Below are positions 1 through 9,974 of a DNA stretch of 64,000 nt, in pieces. The notes beneath the pieces were generated by a model that was given only the letters and a program-made list of their open reading frames with translations, was not told the DNA's origin and searched no databases. Origin of the DNA: Ophiura sarsii (lineage: Eukaryota; Echinodermata; Ophiuroidea; Amphilepidida; Ophiuridae); the NCBI GenBank assembly GCA_035610835.1, contig CM069455.1:18117874-18181873 (forward strand). Direction: 5' to 3'. The position numbers were made by a program, and so were the translations under genes. Each line of letters opens with the position of its first letter. Positions within the stretch are counted from its first letter, which is position 1.

Positions 1-565
1 ATCATATGGTTGGCAATTGCCATCTTGTGTAGATAACAAAAACCCAAATATGTCCATTTCATTGTTTTAGTGGTAGGTAGCCTGTTTTCTTATACCTTTA
101 CAATTGCTATAGTTTTAATATTAGCTTTGGTAGACAGCAAAATAACTGATTAAATCAATTAACTCTTTTGGCATGTAATCATATGGTTGGCAATTGCCAT
201 CTTGTGTAGATAACAAAAACCCAAATATGTCCATTTCATTGTTTTAGTGGTAGGTAGCCTGTTTTCTTATACCTTTACAATTGCTATAGTTTTAATATTA
301 GCTTTGGTAGACAGCAAAATAACTGATTAAATCAATTAACTCTTTTGGCATGTAATCATATGGTTGGCAATTGCCATCTTGTGTAGATTACAACAACAAA
401 AAACACCAGATATTTCCATTTCATTGTTTTAGTGCAAGCTCAGCCTCAGTTGATTGCACAAAACAATCTCTTAATTCTATAGTACCTTTACAATTGCTAT
501 AGTTTTAAAATTAGCTTCGGTAAGACAGCAAAATAACTGATTGATTCTATTGATCTATTTGACAT
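1..565. repeat. 177-bp tandem repeat, three copies
   Basis: Copies start at 1, 178 and 355. The first two are nearly identical over 177 bp; the third diverges after about 30 bp, with a short insertion near 390. Each starts ATCATATGGTTGGCAATTGC. A fourth partial copy follows at about 829-930, separated by an unrelated TIR-family fragment. No coding frame is seen. The high identity of copies one and two suggests recent duplication. Confidence 0.9.
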
Positions 566-800
566 GAAAGGTCATCCTTAAAATTGCCTCATTCCAAAGT
601 TTGAGTTGCATAACTCCAATGGTTCTAATTTTAGAAGCACAAGGTCACAAGAATTATGCCCATTGAGTAGTACACAAACTGGCTGGTGGTTAACCACCTT
701 TGGCAGTAATTCACCACATGTTAGCCTATAATTTCTTAATGGAACATTTCTGGCCCCTAAGAATTTAATACAGACATAATGAGAAATATGGGGTTTCTTC
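566..800 (+). mobile_element. Diverged copy of the TTAA/AGGTAGATG TIR element
   Basis: The text from GACATGAAAGGTCATCCTTA through the TTGAGTAGTACACAAACT word matches the interior of the better copies at 9124-9974 and 43939-44293. The terminal repeats are not recognisable. It separates two copies of the 177-bp tandem unit. Confidence 0.6.
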
Positions 801-828
801 TGATATCAAAATATCATGATGTGAAAAA

Positions 829-930
829 AAATCATGGTTGGTAATTAATATCTTGTAGATTACGAAACACCCAGATATTTCCATTTCATTGCTTTAGTGC
901 AAGGTAGTATCAGTCGATTGCACACAACTG
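829..930. repeat. Partial fourth copy of the 177-bp unit
   Basis: It matches the first 100 bp of the tandem unit (ATCATGGTTGGTAATTAATA, then GATTACGAAACACCCAGATA and TCCATTTCATTGCTTTAGTG), with substitutions. Confidence 0.65.
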
Positions 931-939
931 TTTGTTACG

Positions 940-1050
940 GATTGAAATTTCACTCTATAAGATTGATCATTTTCAATCTTTTAAGATCCTTCCCTCAGCA
1001 CAATCTTAAAGATTGACTTTTCAATCTTTTGATTTAAGAGAGTACCTTAC
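940..1050. repeat. Short inverted repeat with CACTCT/AGAGTG ends
   Basis: TTTCACTCTATAAGATTGA at the left is matched in inverse by TCAATCTTTTGATTTAAGAG near 1030, with internal ATTGAAAA/TTTTCAAT words. It ends in GAGTACCTTA, resembling the ends of the 2680-2957 repeat. Probably a small decayed TIR element. Confidence 0.4.
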
Positions 1051-1239
1051 TCAAATAGTGTCTTTATCATTGCTATCTCAGGTAGATTGATGTTGTTTTT
1101 GCGTTACGTCTATACCCTACGTAAGCCTTCATCCTGTTTATGAATAGATAAAACAGCAATATTATATATGATATTATATTTATGCAAGCGAGCTTCAGTT
1201 GGTAGCAAAAAAACTGACTGATAACTGTATGTGACCTAT

Positions 1240-1740
1240 TACCACTGCTATTCCTTACGATTGCTATCTTCAGTAGATAGCACGCAGATATTTTATTCCA
1301 TCGCTTTTTATGCATTGTGACGTCAGTTGATAGAACAAAACGATTCTAATTTATTACTTATATAGGCCTACATGTAGGCCTATTCATTATTCATGCCTAG
1401 TCGACTTTATAGACCGTGTGTAATTTTGCTGTCACAAAGTCGAACAAAACCCCTCTGATACTTCGCCTTGCCAAAAACCGCTCCCATCCGTGAACCACCC
1501 CATACCTTTTTCTCCGGGGTAAGATCAGAGGATGGGGGAGCAGTCTCAGTGAGTGAGCCCTCTATCGGTACATAAAAGGGTCCAACTTTAGTAGACGAAT
1601 TCGTGCCTTACTTGTGCTATCTTCAGTAGATAGCAGTAGCACACACTTTTGCTATCTTCAGTAGATAGCACACACTATCTTCAGTAGATAGCACACATAC
1701 ATATTTTATTTCATGGCTTTTTATGCATTATCTCTAGCTT
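1240..1740. repeat. Cluster of GCTATCT...AGATAGC palindromes
   Basis: Four near-identical palindromes, GCTATCTTCAGTAGATAGC or one base different, lie at 1263-1281, 1616-1634, 1651-1669 and 1674-1692. They sit in a repeat that continues with ATTTTATT and GGCTTTTTATGCATT words. A fifth copy of the unit is at 2513-2600. Confidence 0.8.
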
Positions 1741-2512
1741 CACATCACAGGACACCACATACAACTTATTGATGAATAAAATACTTAAGTTGTCATCCGA
1801 AAGGGGGTGGGTACAATGAAAGGAGATAAGGAAGAGTGCGGAAAGGTAAAACCTCACTATGAACAACTATATAATCCACTTAATTTCTTTCAAAAAATGA
1901 ATGGGAAGAGAAAATGAGGGGGAGTACAAACCGTACTACATGAATAACGTAGTGATCACTCTTGTTTCACTGGAGGACGTGACATCCGAGAAATAGGGCA
2001 AGGCTGATACTATGGACCAACAACTTAGCCGTGATGTCCGGGCGTGATACGGTCACTGCTTGGCTGGTGTCAAGGAAGACAAGAATGTTAGAAGGCATAT
2101 TTACAAGCATCTGCAAACTGTGCATATCATGTGGCGTGGTGATATAGAGACGGAAATAGAGCGAGTGAATTTGTGAGTGTGTCCTTATTTACTTTTCATC
2201 AAGGAAGGGGATGTCGAGGTGTGACTAAAATGTAGAATAGATAGTCTTGCTTGTAATTGAACCCATTTGTGATTTGAACTCGAAGGTAGGGGGGGGGGGG
2301 GGGCAGGGGAGGACTCAAATGTGGTTTGGGTGTGCCGAAGCCACATTTTAAAAGGTACCTATACTATACCAAAATGTCCATTACTTTCTCATTTTTTTGA
2401 ATTTATTTGACGATTAAAATGTATAAAAACCGGATTTTGAGGCATTTTTAGGGTGTGGGTGTGTATGGTGGGGGGTGGGGGGGGGGGGTGGGGGGTATGT
2501 AAGAAAATGTTG
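1741..2512. other. Unannotated stretch
   Basis: No gene or element is recognised. It contains a G homopolymer at 2289-2303 and a G-rich run near 2470-2495 (just beyond in the next repeat). Confidence 0.5.
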
Positions 2513-2600
2513 TATTCCTTACGATTGCTATCTTCAGTAGACAGCACACATAAATATGGCTTTTTATGCATAGCCTATAGATATATATCTAGCTTCACAT
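2513..2600. repeat. Copy of the palindrome-bearing unit
   Basis: TATTCCTTACGATTGCTATC plus the palindrome (2527-2545, one base changed in the right arm) and CTTTTTATGCAT repeat the unit at 1250-1320. The following CTAGCTTCACAT also occurs after the 1674-1692 copy. Confidence 0.7.
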
Positions 2601-2679
2601 AACTGTAGATAGCTTAAATATGACAACACTTCAATTACACTGCATGATTACACTTGTAATGCATGGACCAAGAGCAAAT

Positions 2680-2957
2680 TAACATATGTACTCTCTAAAT
2701 GTAAAAGAGTGACAATCACTTCAAAAAAGAGTGAAAATCTCGCCAAAAAGAGTGGAAATTACTCAGATTTAGGAGGAGCCATATATAGGCCAAGTGATTA
2801 CTCGATTAAAAGAGTTTTGATATATGAATTAAGCTCTTGAATACGACGCTTGAAATTGTGTCAAATAAAAAGGCCTTACTCTCTCAATCATTTGAATGTA
2901 AAAGAGTGAAAAACTCACTCTCCAAAAGAGTGAGAAGAGTGAAAATCACTCTATAAG
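2680..2957. mobile_element. Repeat built on AAAGAGTGA words with inverted ends
   Basis: It starts TGTACTCTCTAAATGTAAAA and ends with CACTCTATAAGGTAC, roughly inverted. The interior repeats AAAAGAGTGA at least seven times. Likely a non-autonomous TIR element; its class is not determined. Confidence 0.45.
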
Positions 2958-3837
2958 GTACTTGCCCACAGAGCCTTTTCTAACACTGCTTGCCATGCCG
3001 TACGTACGTCACGGTCAGGGTCAGTCTTGGTGCAAAGGGGATTGGTTTCAACTAGGCCCACCTTTAATTTACATTAAGCCGAGACTATTATTTTCACTAT
3101 CACTCGGTCTTTTACAAAACTATTAGGTTACTTTTAGAATTGTAGGGATGTCAGTCGGTATTTAACCGAGTAATACTATATAGTAATATGTCTGCTGATG
3201 ATGTGACGTCAGCAACTGCACGCGCTTCTGTTTACGCCATTTGTTGACGTAGAGCAGCGCCTGATCAGAAGAAAAGACGAACTGCTTTAAACCGGTTTAT
3301 TTAATTACATCAAAGATATTCTAGTACATTATATTTGATTTGATTACATGTCTTAGGAAAAGTACAGCGCAATGGTTTAGTATTTTGTGCGATAGAAAGA
3401 AATTAAATTAATATTGTTTTCATCTATAATCAAGTTTGTTTTTATTTGTTTGTTTTTTCTTTTGTTTGTTTATTCAATAAAGAACTCATCCACCTGGCTT
3501 CACTGGGCAACATGCCAACTAATATCCACGCTAATAACAGCAGTTTTCCCAGTTTTCTTCAGGTATTCAGCAACAAAAACGTTAATAATTGTCACGGAAC
3601 AAATGCAAATTAAGTAAACGATTACAAGTCTTGTTCTTGAGAGGGATACATGAAACCATATATTTAGACAGATTTTATTTGAATTAAAGTGAATTATATA
3701 AATAATATAGGGCCTATCTGGTGCCCGTAATTCTTTCATCATATTATAAGTGATGCCTATCCATGGGTCTATCACTTCCCTATGTGGTCAACTTGTGAAG
3801 TATAAAAAATCATTTCTAATAGCAGCGCGATAACAAC

Positions 3838-4348
3838 ATTGTGACCGGTTTGCTATCTACGGAAGATAGCAGCGTGGTCATAGATTTATTTTAACACTTT
3901 CCCGCGGCTATTAGTTTTACCATACAAAACAGATTTTCAGAAAACTTTCCTAAATGGCAAGGTCTATCTGAAGTATTACTGAACCAATACTAGGCATGTT
4001 TGTACTTATTTCAATGCATTTCTCATGGTGATTCTAAATATGGTAATGAAATTGAATAATTTTGACATTTTTTAAACATTTGGTGAACATTTGGAATGTC
4101 GTCTGCAGACGCCTGCCGCATGGAAAGCGTTAAGCAATAAACGAATGATTAAAATTATACTCTTTTGCTATCTACGGTAGATAGCGCTGCTTGAACCTTA
4201 GATAGCAAACAAAGCTTTTAAATAATTCGCTTAAAATGACCGCGCTATTTACCGTAGATAGCAAACAGTAAACTGTTAATCATTCGCTTAAAATAACGTT
4301 ATAAATGACCACGCTGCTGTCTACTGTAGATAACAAACCGGTCACAAT
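3838..4348. mobile_element. TIR element whose termini contain the GCTATCT palindrome
   Basis: The left end (ATTGTGACCGGTTTGCTATC, continuing to GTGGTCAT) is matched in inverse by the right end (ATGACCACGCTGC through CAAACCGGTCACAAT) over about 45 bp. Each terminal repeat holds one palindrome (3852-3870; 4316-4334). Two more palindromes lie inside at 4167-4185 and 4244-4262. A TTAA element is nested at 3891-4133. A clear target duplication is not visible. Confidence 0.75.
3891..4133 (+). mobile_element. TTAA-flanked MITE, CACTTTCC family, copy 1
   Basis: It is flanked by TTAA on both sides (3891-3894, 4130-4133). Left end CACTTTCCCGCGGC, right end GCCGCATGGAAAGCG. Interior words ACTAGGCATGTTTGTACTTA and GTCTGCAGACG are shared with five other copies here. 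The TTAA target duplication is the piggyBac-superfamily hallmark; no transposase is present. Confidence 0.85.
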
Positions 4349-4379
4349 ATATAATCACACAAAATATCTCCATTGCACA

Positions 4380-5760
4380 ATTTCCCCCCATCATCAGTAA
4401 ACATGTCGATAGGGACCTCGATTGGAACAACAACTAATAAACATCCTCGACAAAACACGGGGGCTGTTATGCAGCGTGCTCTCTACCCTGGGGGAAAGGG
4501 GGGGGGGCACTGAATGGATCGGTGACAAAAAATAGGGTTCTTTGGTTTAGTAATTACCAAATAGCCATAAAATAAAAAAGGTGTTTCTTTGGATGAAGAA
4601 TTTTCAAAACTGTCGCGGTTCAGGAAAAGGTGCAAATATTGTATTTAAACAAGGGGTCTTTTCCAAAAAATGTGTCTTATAGATAACCATGATAACGGTG
4701 GCAATATGTTTTCATACAATATTGTGTCTTTCAGTGACAAGGGGTCATTTGGTGTGAGGCTGAAAAAGAAAGGGACTGCCTTTATGCGTAGCCCGATATA
4801 TTGGGAATGCCCCCGAGTGTGGTCAATGCTTTAGAATGAATATCAAGTGTTAATTTTGTGTTAGCACTCAGTGGTCTGGCCGATTGTATCTTGCATAAAT
4901 TGACCTCATATTGGCGCGAAAAATAGAGTAAAAAGGTGTCCGATACTTGACGACGCGACGTATACATGCATAATCAGTTTCAGCAAAGACGGTAAAGAGA
5001 GTTTGAAGCAAGCAGCGCTTGGGCATCAAAGTAGGGCACATCAGAGGAGGAGTGCAAAATGTGTGTCGCGCACACTTCACTCATCATAGTGTCAACAAAT
5101 TACAATTTGGTCAATTCGAAGATGTGAATGCCCATAAATAAAAATTAAGCGGCGTAAAACAAAAGGGCATATAGAAGCTATTACTATTTAGTTAAAATGA
5201 ATCAACCTGACGTCAGTGTCAGTAATCTATATGCCCTTATTATGTTATAGTGAATTATAACCGGGAAACATAAACAACATGAGGGGCGCAGATTGTTGAA
5301 TCCAACATACTATTCATGAAAAGGATGCTAGACTTTGATAAGTCTACGACGGAATAAAGCATAACAACATTAAAAGGGGCATTGAGAGATACGTATGGGA
5401 GTGTGCCCTCAATTATCCTGGAAATCAGTTTTTTTGGCATCAAAGGAATACTTAGGCACTGAGCCAAAAAAGAAACTATACAATTTTAACAGATCACCAA
5501 ATAAAATTCTGTGCATGAAAATGTACCAAATTTGGATACAATATTACTATACTGCAATGTATTGCTTCAAATGGCAGTCAATAACCAATTGTTTGCTTCA
5601 ATGACACAGGAGATGTGCACTGACTCAGACATCGTCTTGCATCACAGGTCACAGCAAACAATTTCAGCAATATAAAGTTAATTCAGAGAGTCAAAACAAA
5701 CTCATATCCAAACAAACAATGAAGTAATTAATAACGGGTATGTCCACCCCCAGGACCAAT
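4380..5760. other. Unannotated stretch
   Basis: No gene is recognised. It has a G run at about 4498-4507 and a short hairpin with AAGGGCATATAGA arms at 5163-5239. Open frames here are short and have no recognisable motifs. Confidence 0.45.
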
Positions 5761-5764
5761 ACTC

Positions 5765-5935
5765 ACCAAGGATGGTGATCTGTGGATTGTTGTTGGCCTT
5801 TCCCCGTACTTTTCTTGTCAAACAAGGGACACCGTTGGCTTCCGACCGTGTCCTTCAAGGTTTTTAACTGAGTTGAACGTCTTGTTCTTCCTCATAATGC
5901 TTTGTATGGTGGAGTCTGGGACTTGGAATTGCTGT
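5765..5935 (-). pseudogene. Tc1-type transposase fragment (DNA-binding region), decayed
   Basis: Read on the minus strand from about 5935, one frame gives FQVPDSTIQSIMRK followed by a segment ending VKNLEGHGRKPTVS. After a frame change near 5820 it gives RKVRGKANNNPQITI. This pattern (STV.SI.RK, then GRGRK, then RK.....NP.IT) is typical of the two helix-turn-helix units at the N terminus of Tc1-like transposases. The DDE catalytic part is not seen nearby and there is a stop, so this is a dead fragment. Family identity rests on motif recognition only. Confidence 0.6.
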
Positions 5936-6099
5936 TAAAATAGCTTTGTAGCCTTACCCCTATTTGTGAGCATTCACAATATGCACACACAAAGGTCCTT
6001 ACTGAGTTTTTTGGTCTTCTTCGCGCGCCATGCTGACAAGAGCTATAGAGTGTTGTCCTGTAATATCCCTCATTTTCAAAATAATACATCTGACTTGAC

Positions 6100-7014
6100 A
6101 AGATCTGATATGATCCCCGTTTATAATAAGTTTCGTAGTTGATTGATTGGTTGATTGATTGCTAGAAATAAGCGATTTCTTGGCGTACAATTTAAAAATA
6201 TATTTTTGTTAATGGTCATGATATAATTGGAAGTATACGTAGACGCCGCGTTGTCAAATCTGCGATTAAAATTAATTATTTTTAAAGATGAATATAAAAA
6301 TTGCTCTTAAACAACGCATGCCTATTTCTTCGAAATGTGTTTATTAAAATTCATCAAACTACTTGCTCATAGTAAGTGTTTATTCAAGTGTTGCGTTTAT
6401 TTTTAACCACAGTAACCTGAATTCGATTAAAGCTACATTTCCAACTATTAAACCAAGTTTAAATTTGGGAATAGCTAAATTATTATATGCTATAAATTTG
6501 AAAAATAAAAAGGTCGAAGAAAGCAGTAGTAATACATTCTAACAAAGTCATTAAGCCTATTTAGTGGCAAAAAGATAATAATCCATCATTGTCATACATT
6601 AAATACTGTAATCTCGCTTCATCACGTAGTATAGGTGTTCATGGTGCTAGCCTTGAATCGCTGGCGGCACTTTGCCGCACAATTCAAACCAAGGATACGC
6701 AGAGCTGGCGAATGGCCAAGTTCATTTATAATTCAATTCTTTCGCATAATAATAAGGCGTATGGGAGCGACCTTATTACACATTCTCTTCAATAAAAAAT
6801 GGCACGATGAACGAGGGTTGCGGTTGACAATTGTGACACTTGCAAATAAATGAATACCTGATATTTTATTGTAATTTATATGAGGCTTTGGTAAAACCAA
6901 ATGATTTAATTACCAACTAAATATCAGACCACATAGGGCCCCGCAAAGTTGATTTTTAGTTTCCCGTCACTCGCCCGTGCTTCATTTTCATGCCCGCGTT
7001 TGAATTCATTATTG
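6100..7014. other. Unannotated stretch
   Basis: No gene, RNA or clear repeat boundary is recognised. Two overlapping plus-strand frames of about 70 codons near 6589-6853 have no family motif. Confidence 0.45.
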
Positions 7015-7015
7015 A

Positions 7016-7290
7016 AATTTCGGAGAAAAAACGCCAAAACTGGCTCCAAAAGTTGGAGAGCTTATAACTTATAAGGTAGGCAGCATAGCTGCTACATATT
7101 TAGGGATATAAAGTAAATATGGGTGAAATTTTGAGACCAATATATAGTGTCAACTTTTTGAAATACAAAGGTCTATGTCAGATATACATGTATTTACTTT
7201 TATATCCCAAAATATGAAACAGCTACGTTTCATACTTTTCAGTTATAAGCTCTCCCGTTTTTGGACCCAGTTTTTTGAGACACGCTGTAC
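7016..7290. mobile_element. Palindromic MITE with about 100-bp arms
   Basis: The left arm (AACTGGCTCCAAAAG, GAGAGCTTATAACT, GGGATATAAAGTAAATA) is matched in inverse by the right arm (TATTTACTTTTATATCCC, AGTTATAAGCTCTC, GGACCCAGTTTTTTGAGACA). The outer right end reads GAGACACGCTGTAC, resembling Tc1/mariner MITE termini. No open frame of note. Confidence 0.65.
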
Positions 7291-7369
7291 ATAAATATGA
7301 ATCAACCGTACAATAGTTAGTTATGTATACGTTGTTTCAAAGAAAGAAGAAAAATGAAACCGACGATGG

Positions 7370-8475
7370 TAAGCTAATATTCAACTTGCCATCTTCTGAA
7401 GATAGTGAAATAACATCGGCCATCAGATGTAAATTTGTTACCGATATTATAATGATCATGATAAAACGTTGAATAGTCTGTGTGTTGTTATCTTCTGAAG
7501 ATAGTAAAATAACATCGGCCATCGAATGTAAATTTGTTACCTATATTATAATGATCATGATAAAACGTTGAATAGTCTGTGTGTTGTTATCTTCTGAAGA
7601 TAGTAAAATAACATCGGCCATCGAATGTAATTTTGTTACCTATATAATGATCATGATACAACGTTATAGTCTGTGTGTTGTTATCTTCTGAAGCTTATAG
7701 TAAAAAACATCGGCCATCGAATGTAATTTTGTTACCTATAATGATCATGATACAACGTTATAGTATGTGTGTTGTTATCTTCAGAAGCTTATAGTAAAAA
7801 ACATCGGCCATCGAATGTAATTTTGTTACCTAAATATATTATAATGAACATAAAACGTTATAGTCTGTGAGTTGTTATCTTCTGAAGATAGTATTATAAC
7901 ATCGGCCATCGAATGTAAATTTGTTACCTATATTATAATGATCATGATAAAACGTTATAGTCTGTGTGTTGTTATCTTCTGAAGATAGTAAAATAACATC
8001 GGCCATCGAATGTAATTTTGTTACCTATATTATAATGATCATAATAAAACGTTATAGTCTGTGTGTTGTTATCTTCTGAAGATAGTAAAATAACATCGGC
8101 CATCGAATGTAATTTTGTTACCTATATGATAATGATCATAATAAAACGTTATAGTCTCTGTGTTGTTATCTTCTGAAGATAGTAAAATAACATCGGCCAT
8201 CGAATGTAATTTTGTTACCTATATAATGATCATGATAAAACGTTATAGTCTGTGTGTTGTTATCTTCTGAAGATAGTAAAATAACATCGGCCATCGAATG
8301 TAATTTTGTTACCTATTATAATGATCATGATAACACGTTATAGTCAGTGTGTTGTTATTTTCTGAAGATAGTAAAATAACATCGGCCATCGAATGTAATT
8401 TTGTTACCTATATAATGATCATGATAAAACGTTATAATCTGGATGTGTATTGTTATCTTCTGAAGATAGCAAAAT
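7370..8475 (+). repeat. Satellite array A, units of about 95-98 bp, 11-12 copies
   Basis: Each unit carries TTATCTTCTGAAGATAGTAA, then AACATCGGCCATCGAATGTA, then TTTTGTTACCTATAT and ATAATGATCATGATAAAACG. The CATCGGCCATC word occurs about every 97 bp from 7415 to 8390. Two units have a short insertion (GAAGCTTATAG) that breaks the palindrome. The array shares its palindrome core with array B. It is non-coding. Confidence 0.92.
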
Positions 8476-9120
8476 TATACCAACCATGAATGTCATATTG
8501 CACTAGAACATACATTGGCTATCATCATCTAATGATAATAATTTTCTATCGAATATCTTCTGGAGTATTCGATTTAATGACCATAGCGTGTAATTTATAA
8601 CTACTAGTAATAGCAAAATGAAACTAACCTTAGCAAATAGCCTATAATTTGTAATAGTAAATTGATATTGGCTGCAGCGGAATGGCGTTGGCTATCTCCT
8701 AAATGAAATAATCGACCAAAATTGTTATTATTTTCATCATCTATCATCATAGAATATTCAATTTGCTATAGTAAATTGAAATGTTTTCTTATGAAGACAA
8801 TAATGACATAGACCGTATGTAATTTGTTGTCATCCGTATAGCTATCAACCTTCTCACATTCATATATTAGCTATCTTCTGAAGAAAGTCAAATAACATCG
8901 ACCATTAATACCATCGACCATATGTAATTTGTGATATTCTGAAGATACTAAAAATAACGTCAACCGTTTGTGATTTACTATCTTCTGACGATGACATCTA
9001 CCTTTTATTTGATTTGATTTCTTCTGACGATATATTGAACCACATTTAATAGCTACCATTTGGTGATACTATGTAATGTAATTTTGTTATCTACCAAAGA
9101 TAATGAATTAAATAACACCG
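8476..9120. repeat. Degenerate palindrome-bearing repeats
   Basis: Weak copies of CTATCTTCTGAAGA and ACATCGACCAT occur at about 8870-9000, spaced irregularly. This is probably the decayed edge between arrays A and B. Confidence 0.5.
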
Positions 9121-9123
9121 ACC

Positions 9124-9974
9124 TTAAAGGTAGATGTTCCGATTTTCAACTTGAAGTTTTCTATTCTACATGAAAGGTCATCCTTAAAAAAGTCGTGTTC
9201 CAAAGTTTGAGTTGCATAGCTCTAAGGGCGTACACCACTAATTCGATAATACGCGGCACTTCCGGCAAAGTTGAGTACGATAATAGTTCCTATTTGACGG
9301 AAAGAATGGTAGCAAATGAAACTAATCATTATTGTTTTTGTGTCAAATTTGTGTTCTGCGTATTCCTAAGAATGTACATTTAATGTTTCAAAAAGAAAAT
9401 ACGTGATTTTAACTGAAACATAATTTTACGGACCGATTTACACACACGTTGCATGCACGGGTAAAAGCCGACTTATAAGTAACAAAATCAGTACACTCTG
9501 ACGTGCCGGCTTCTAGCTAAAAATCCACCTGATGACCCGGGGTTGAGTTTCAGATATGTTATAAAATACCGTTTGTGTTAAAACATATCAAAATTTCAGA
9601 GAAAAATTCGCGAGCTAACTCAGGTTAGAGCGATTTGAACACAGCCTCCAAAGCATGTAAAGTCTATGGGAGCCGAATTAGTGATGTACGCCCCTAATGG
9701 TTCTTATTTTAGACGCACAAGATGCTGTGAACTGTACCCATTGAGTAGTACACAAACTATATCGGTGGTTACCACCATTCGACTATATCGGTGGTTACCA
9801 CCATTCGCGGTAATTCGACGTTATTTCATCGATATCTCCGTAATTATACCGATTTAGGCCGTCAAATTTCAGTATGATGATGAGAAAAATACGAGCTTTC
9901 ATATGATATGAAAATCTCCGTATGTTTGAAATAATTCTGTGTTACGAAAATGTGATCGGGTCATCTACCTTTAA
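9124..9974 (+). mobile_element. TTAA/AGGTAGATG TIR element with a nested insertion
   Basis: It is flanked by TTAA at 9124-9127 and 9971-9974. The termini AGGTAGATGTTCCGATTTTC and GATCGGGTCATCTACCT are inverted. The same element without the nested insertion lies at 43939-44293 (355 bp) and a reverse copy at 33381-33739. It carries a local tandem duplication of TATCGGTGGTTACCACCATT near 9755-9806. The TTAA flanks suggest the piggyBac type. Confidence 0.85.
9226..9693. mobile_element. 468-bp TIR element nested in the TTAA element
   Basis: The termini GGGCGTACACCACTAATTCG and its inverse (one mismatch) enclose 468 bp. The flanks repeat CTAA (9222-9225, 9694-9697). The uninterrupted target, AGCTCTAATGGTTC, is in the copy near 44036, so both ends are certain. 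No transposase frame; class not assigned (4-bp, or possibly 3-bp TAA, duplication). Confidence 0.9.

Noticed and set aside
1..565. CRISPR-like repeat arrangement
   Set aside because: Whole 177-bp units repeat without unique spacers; this is an ordinary tandem repeat in a eukaryotic genome.
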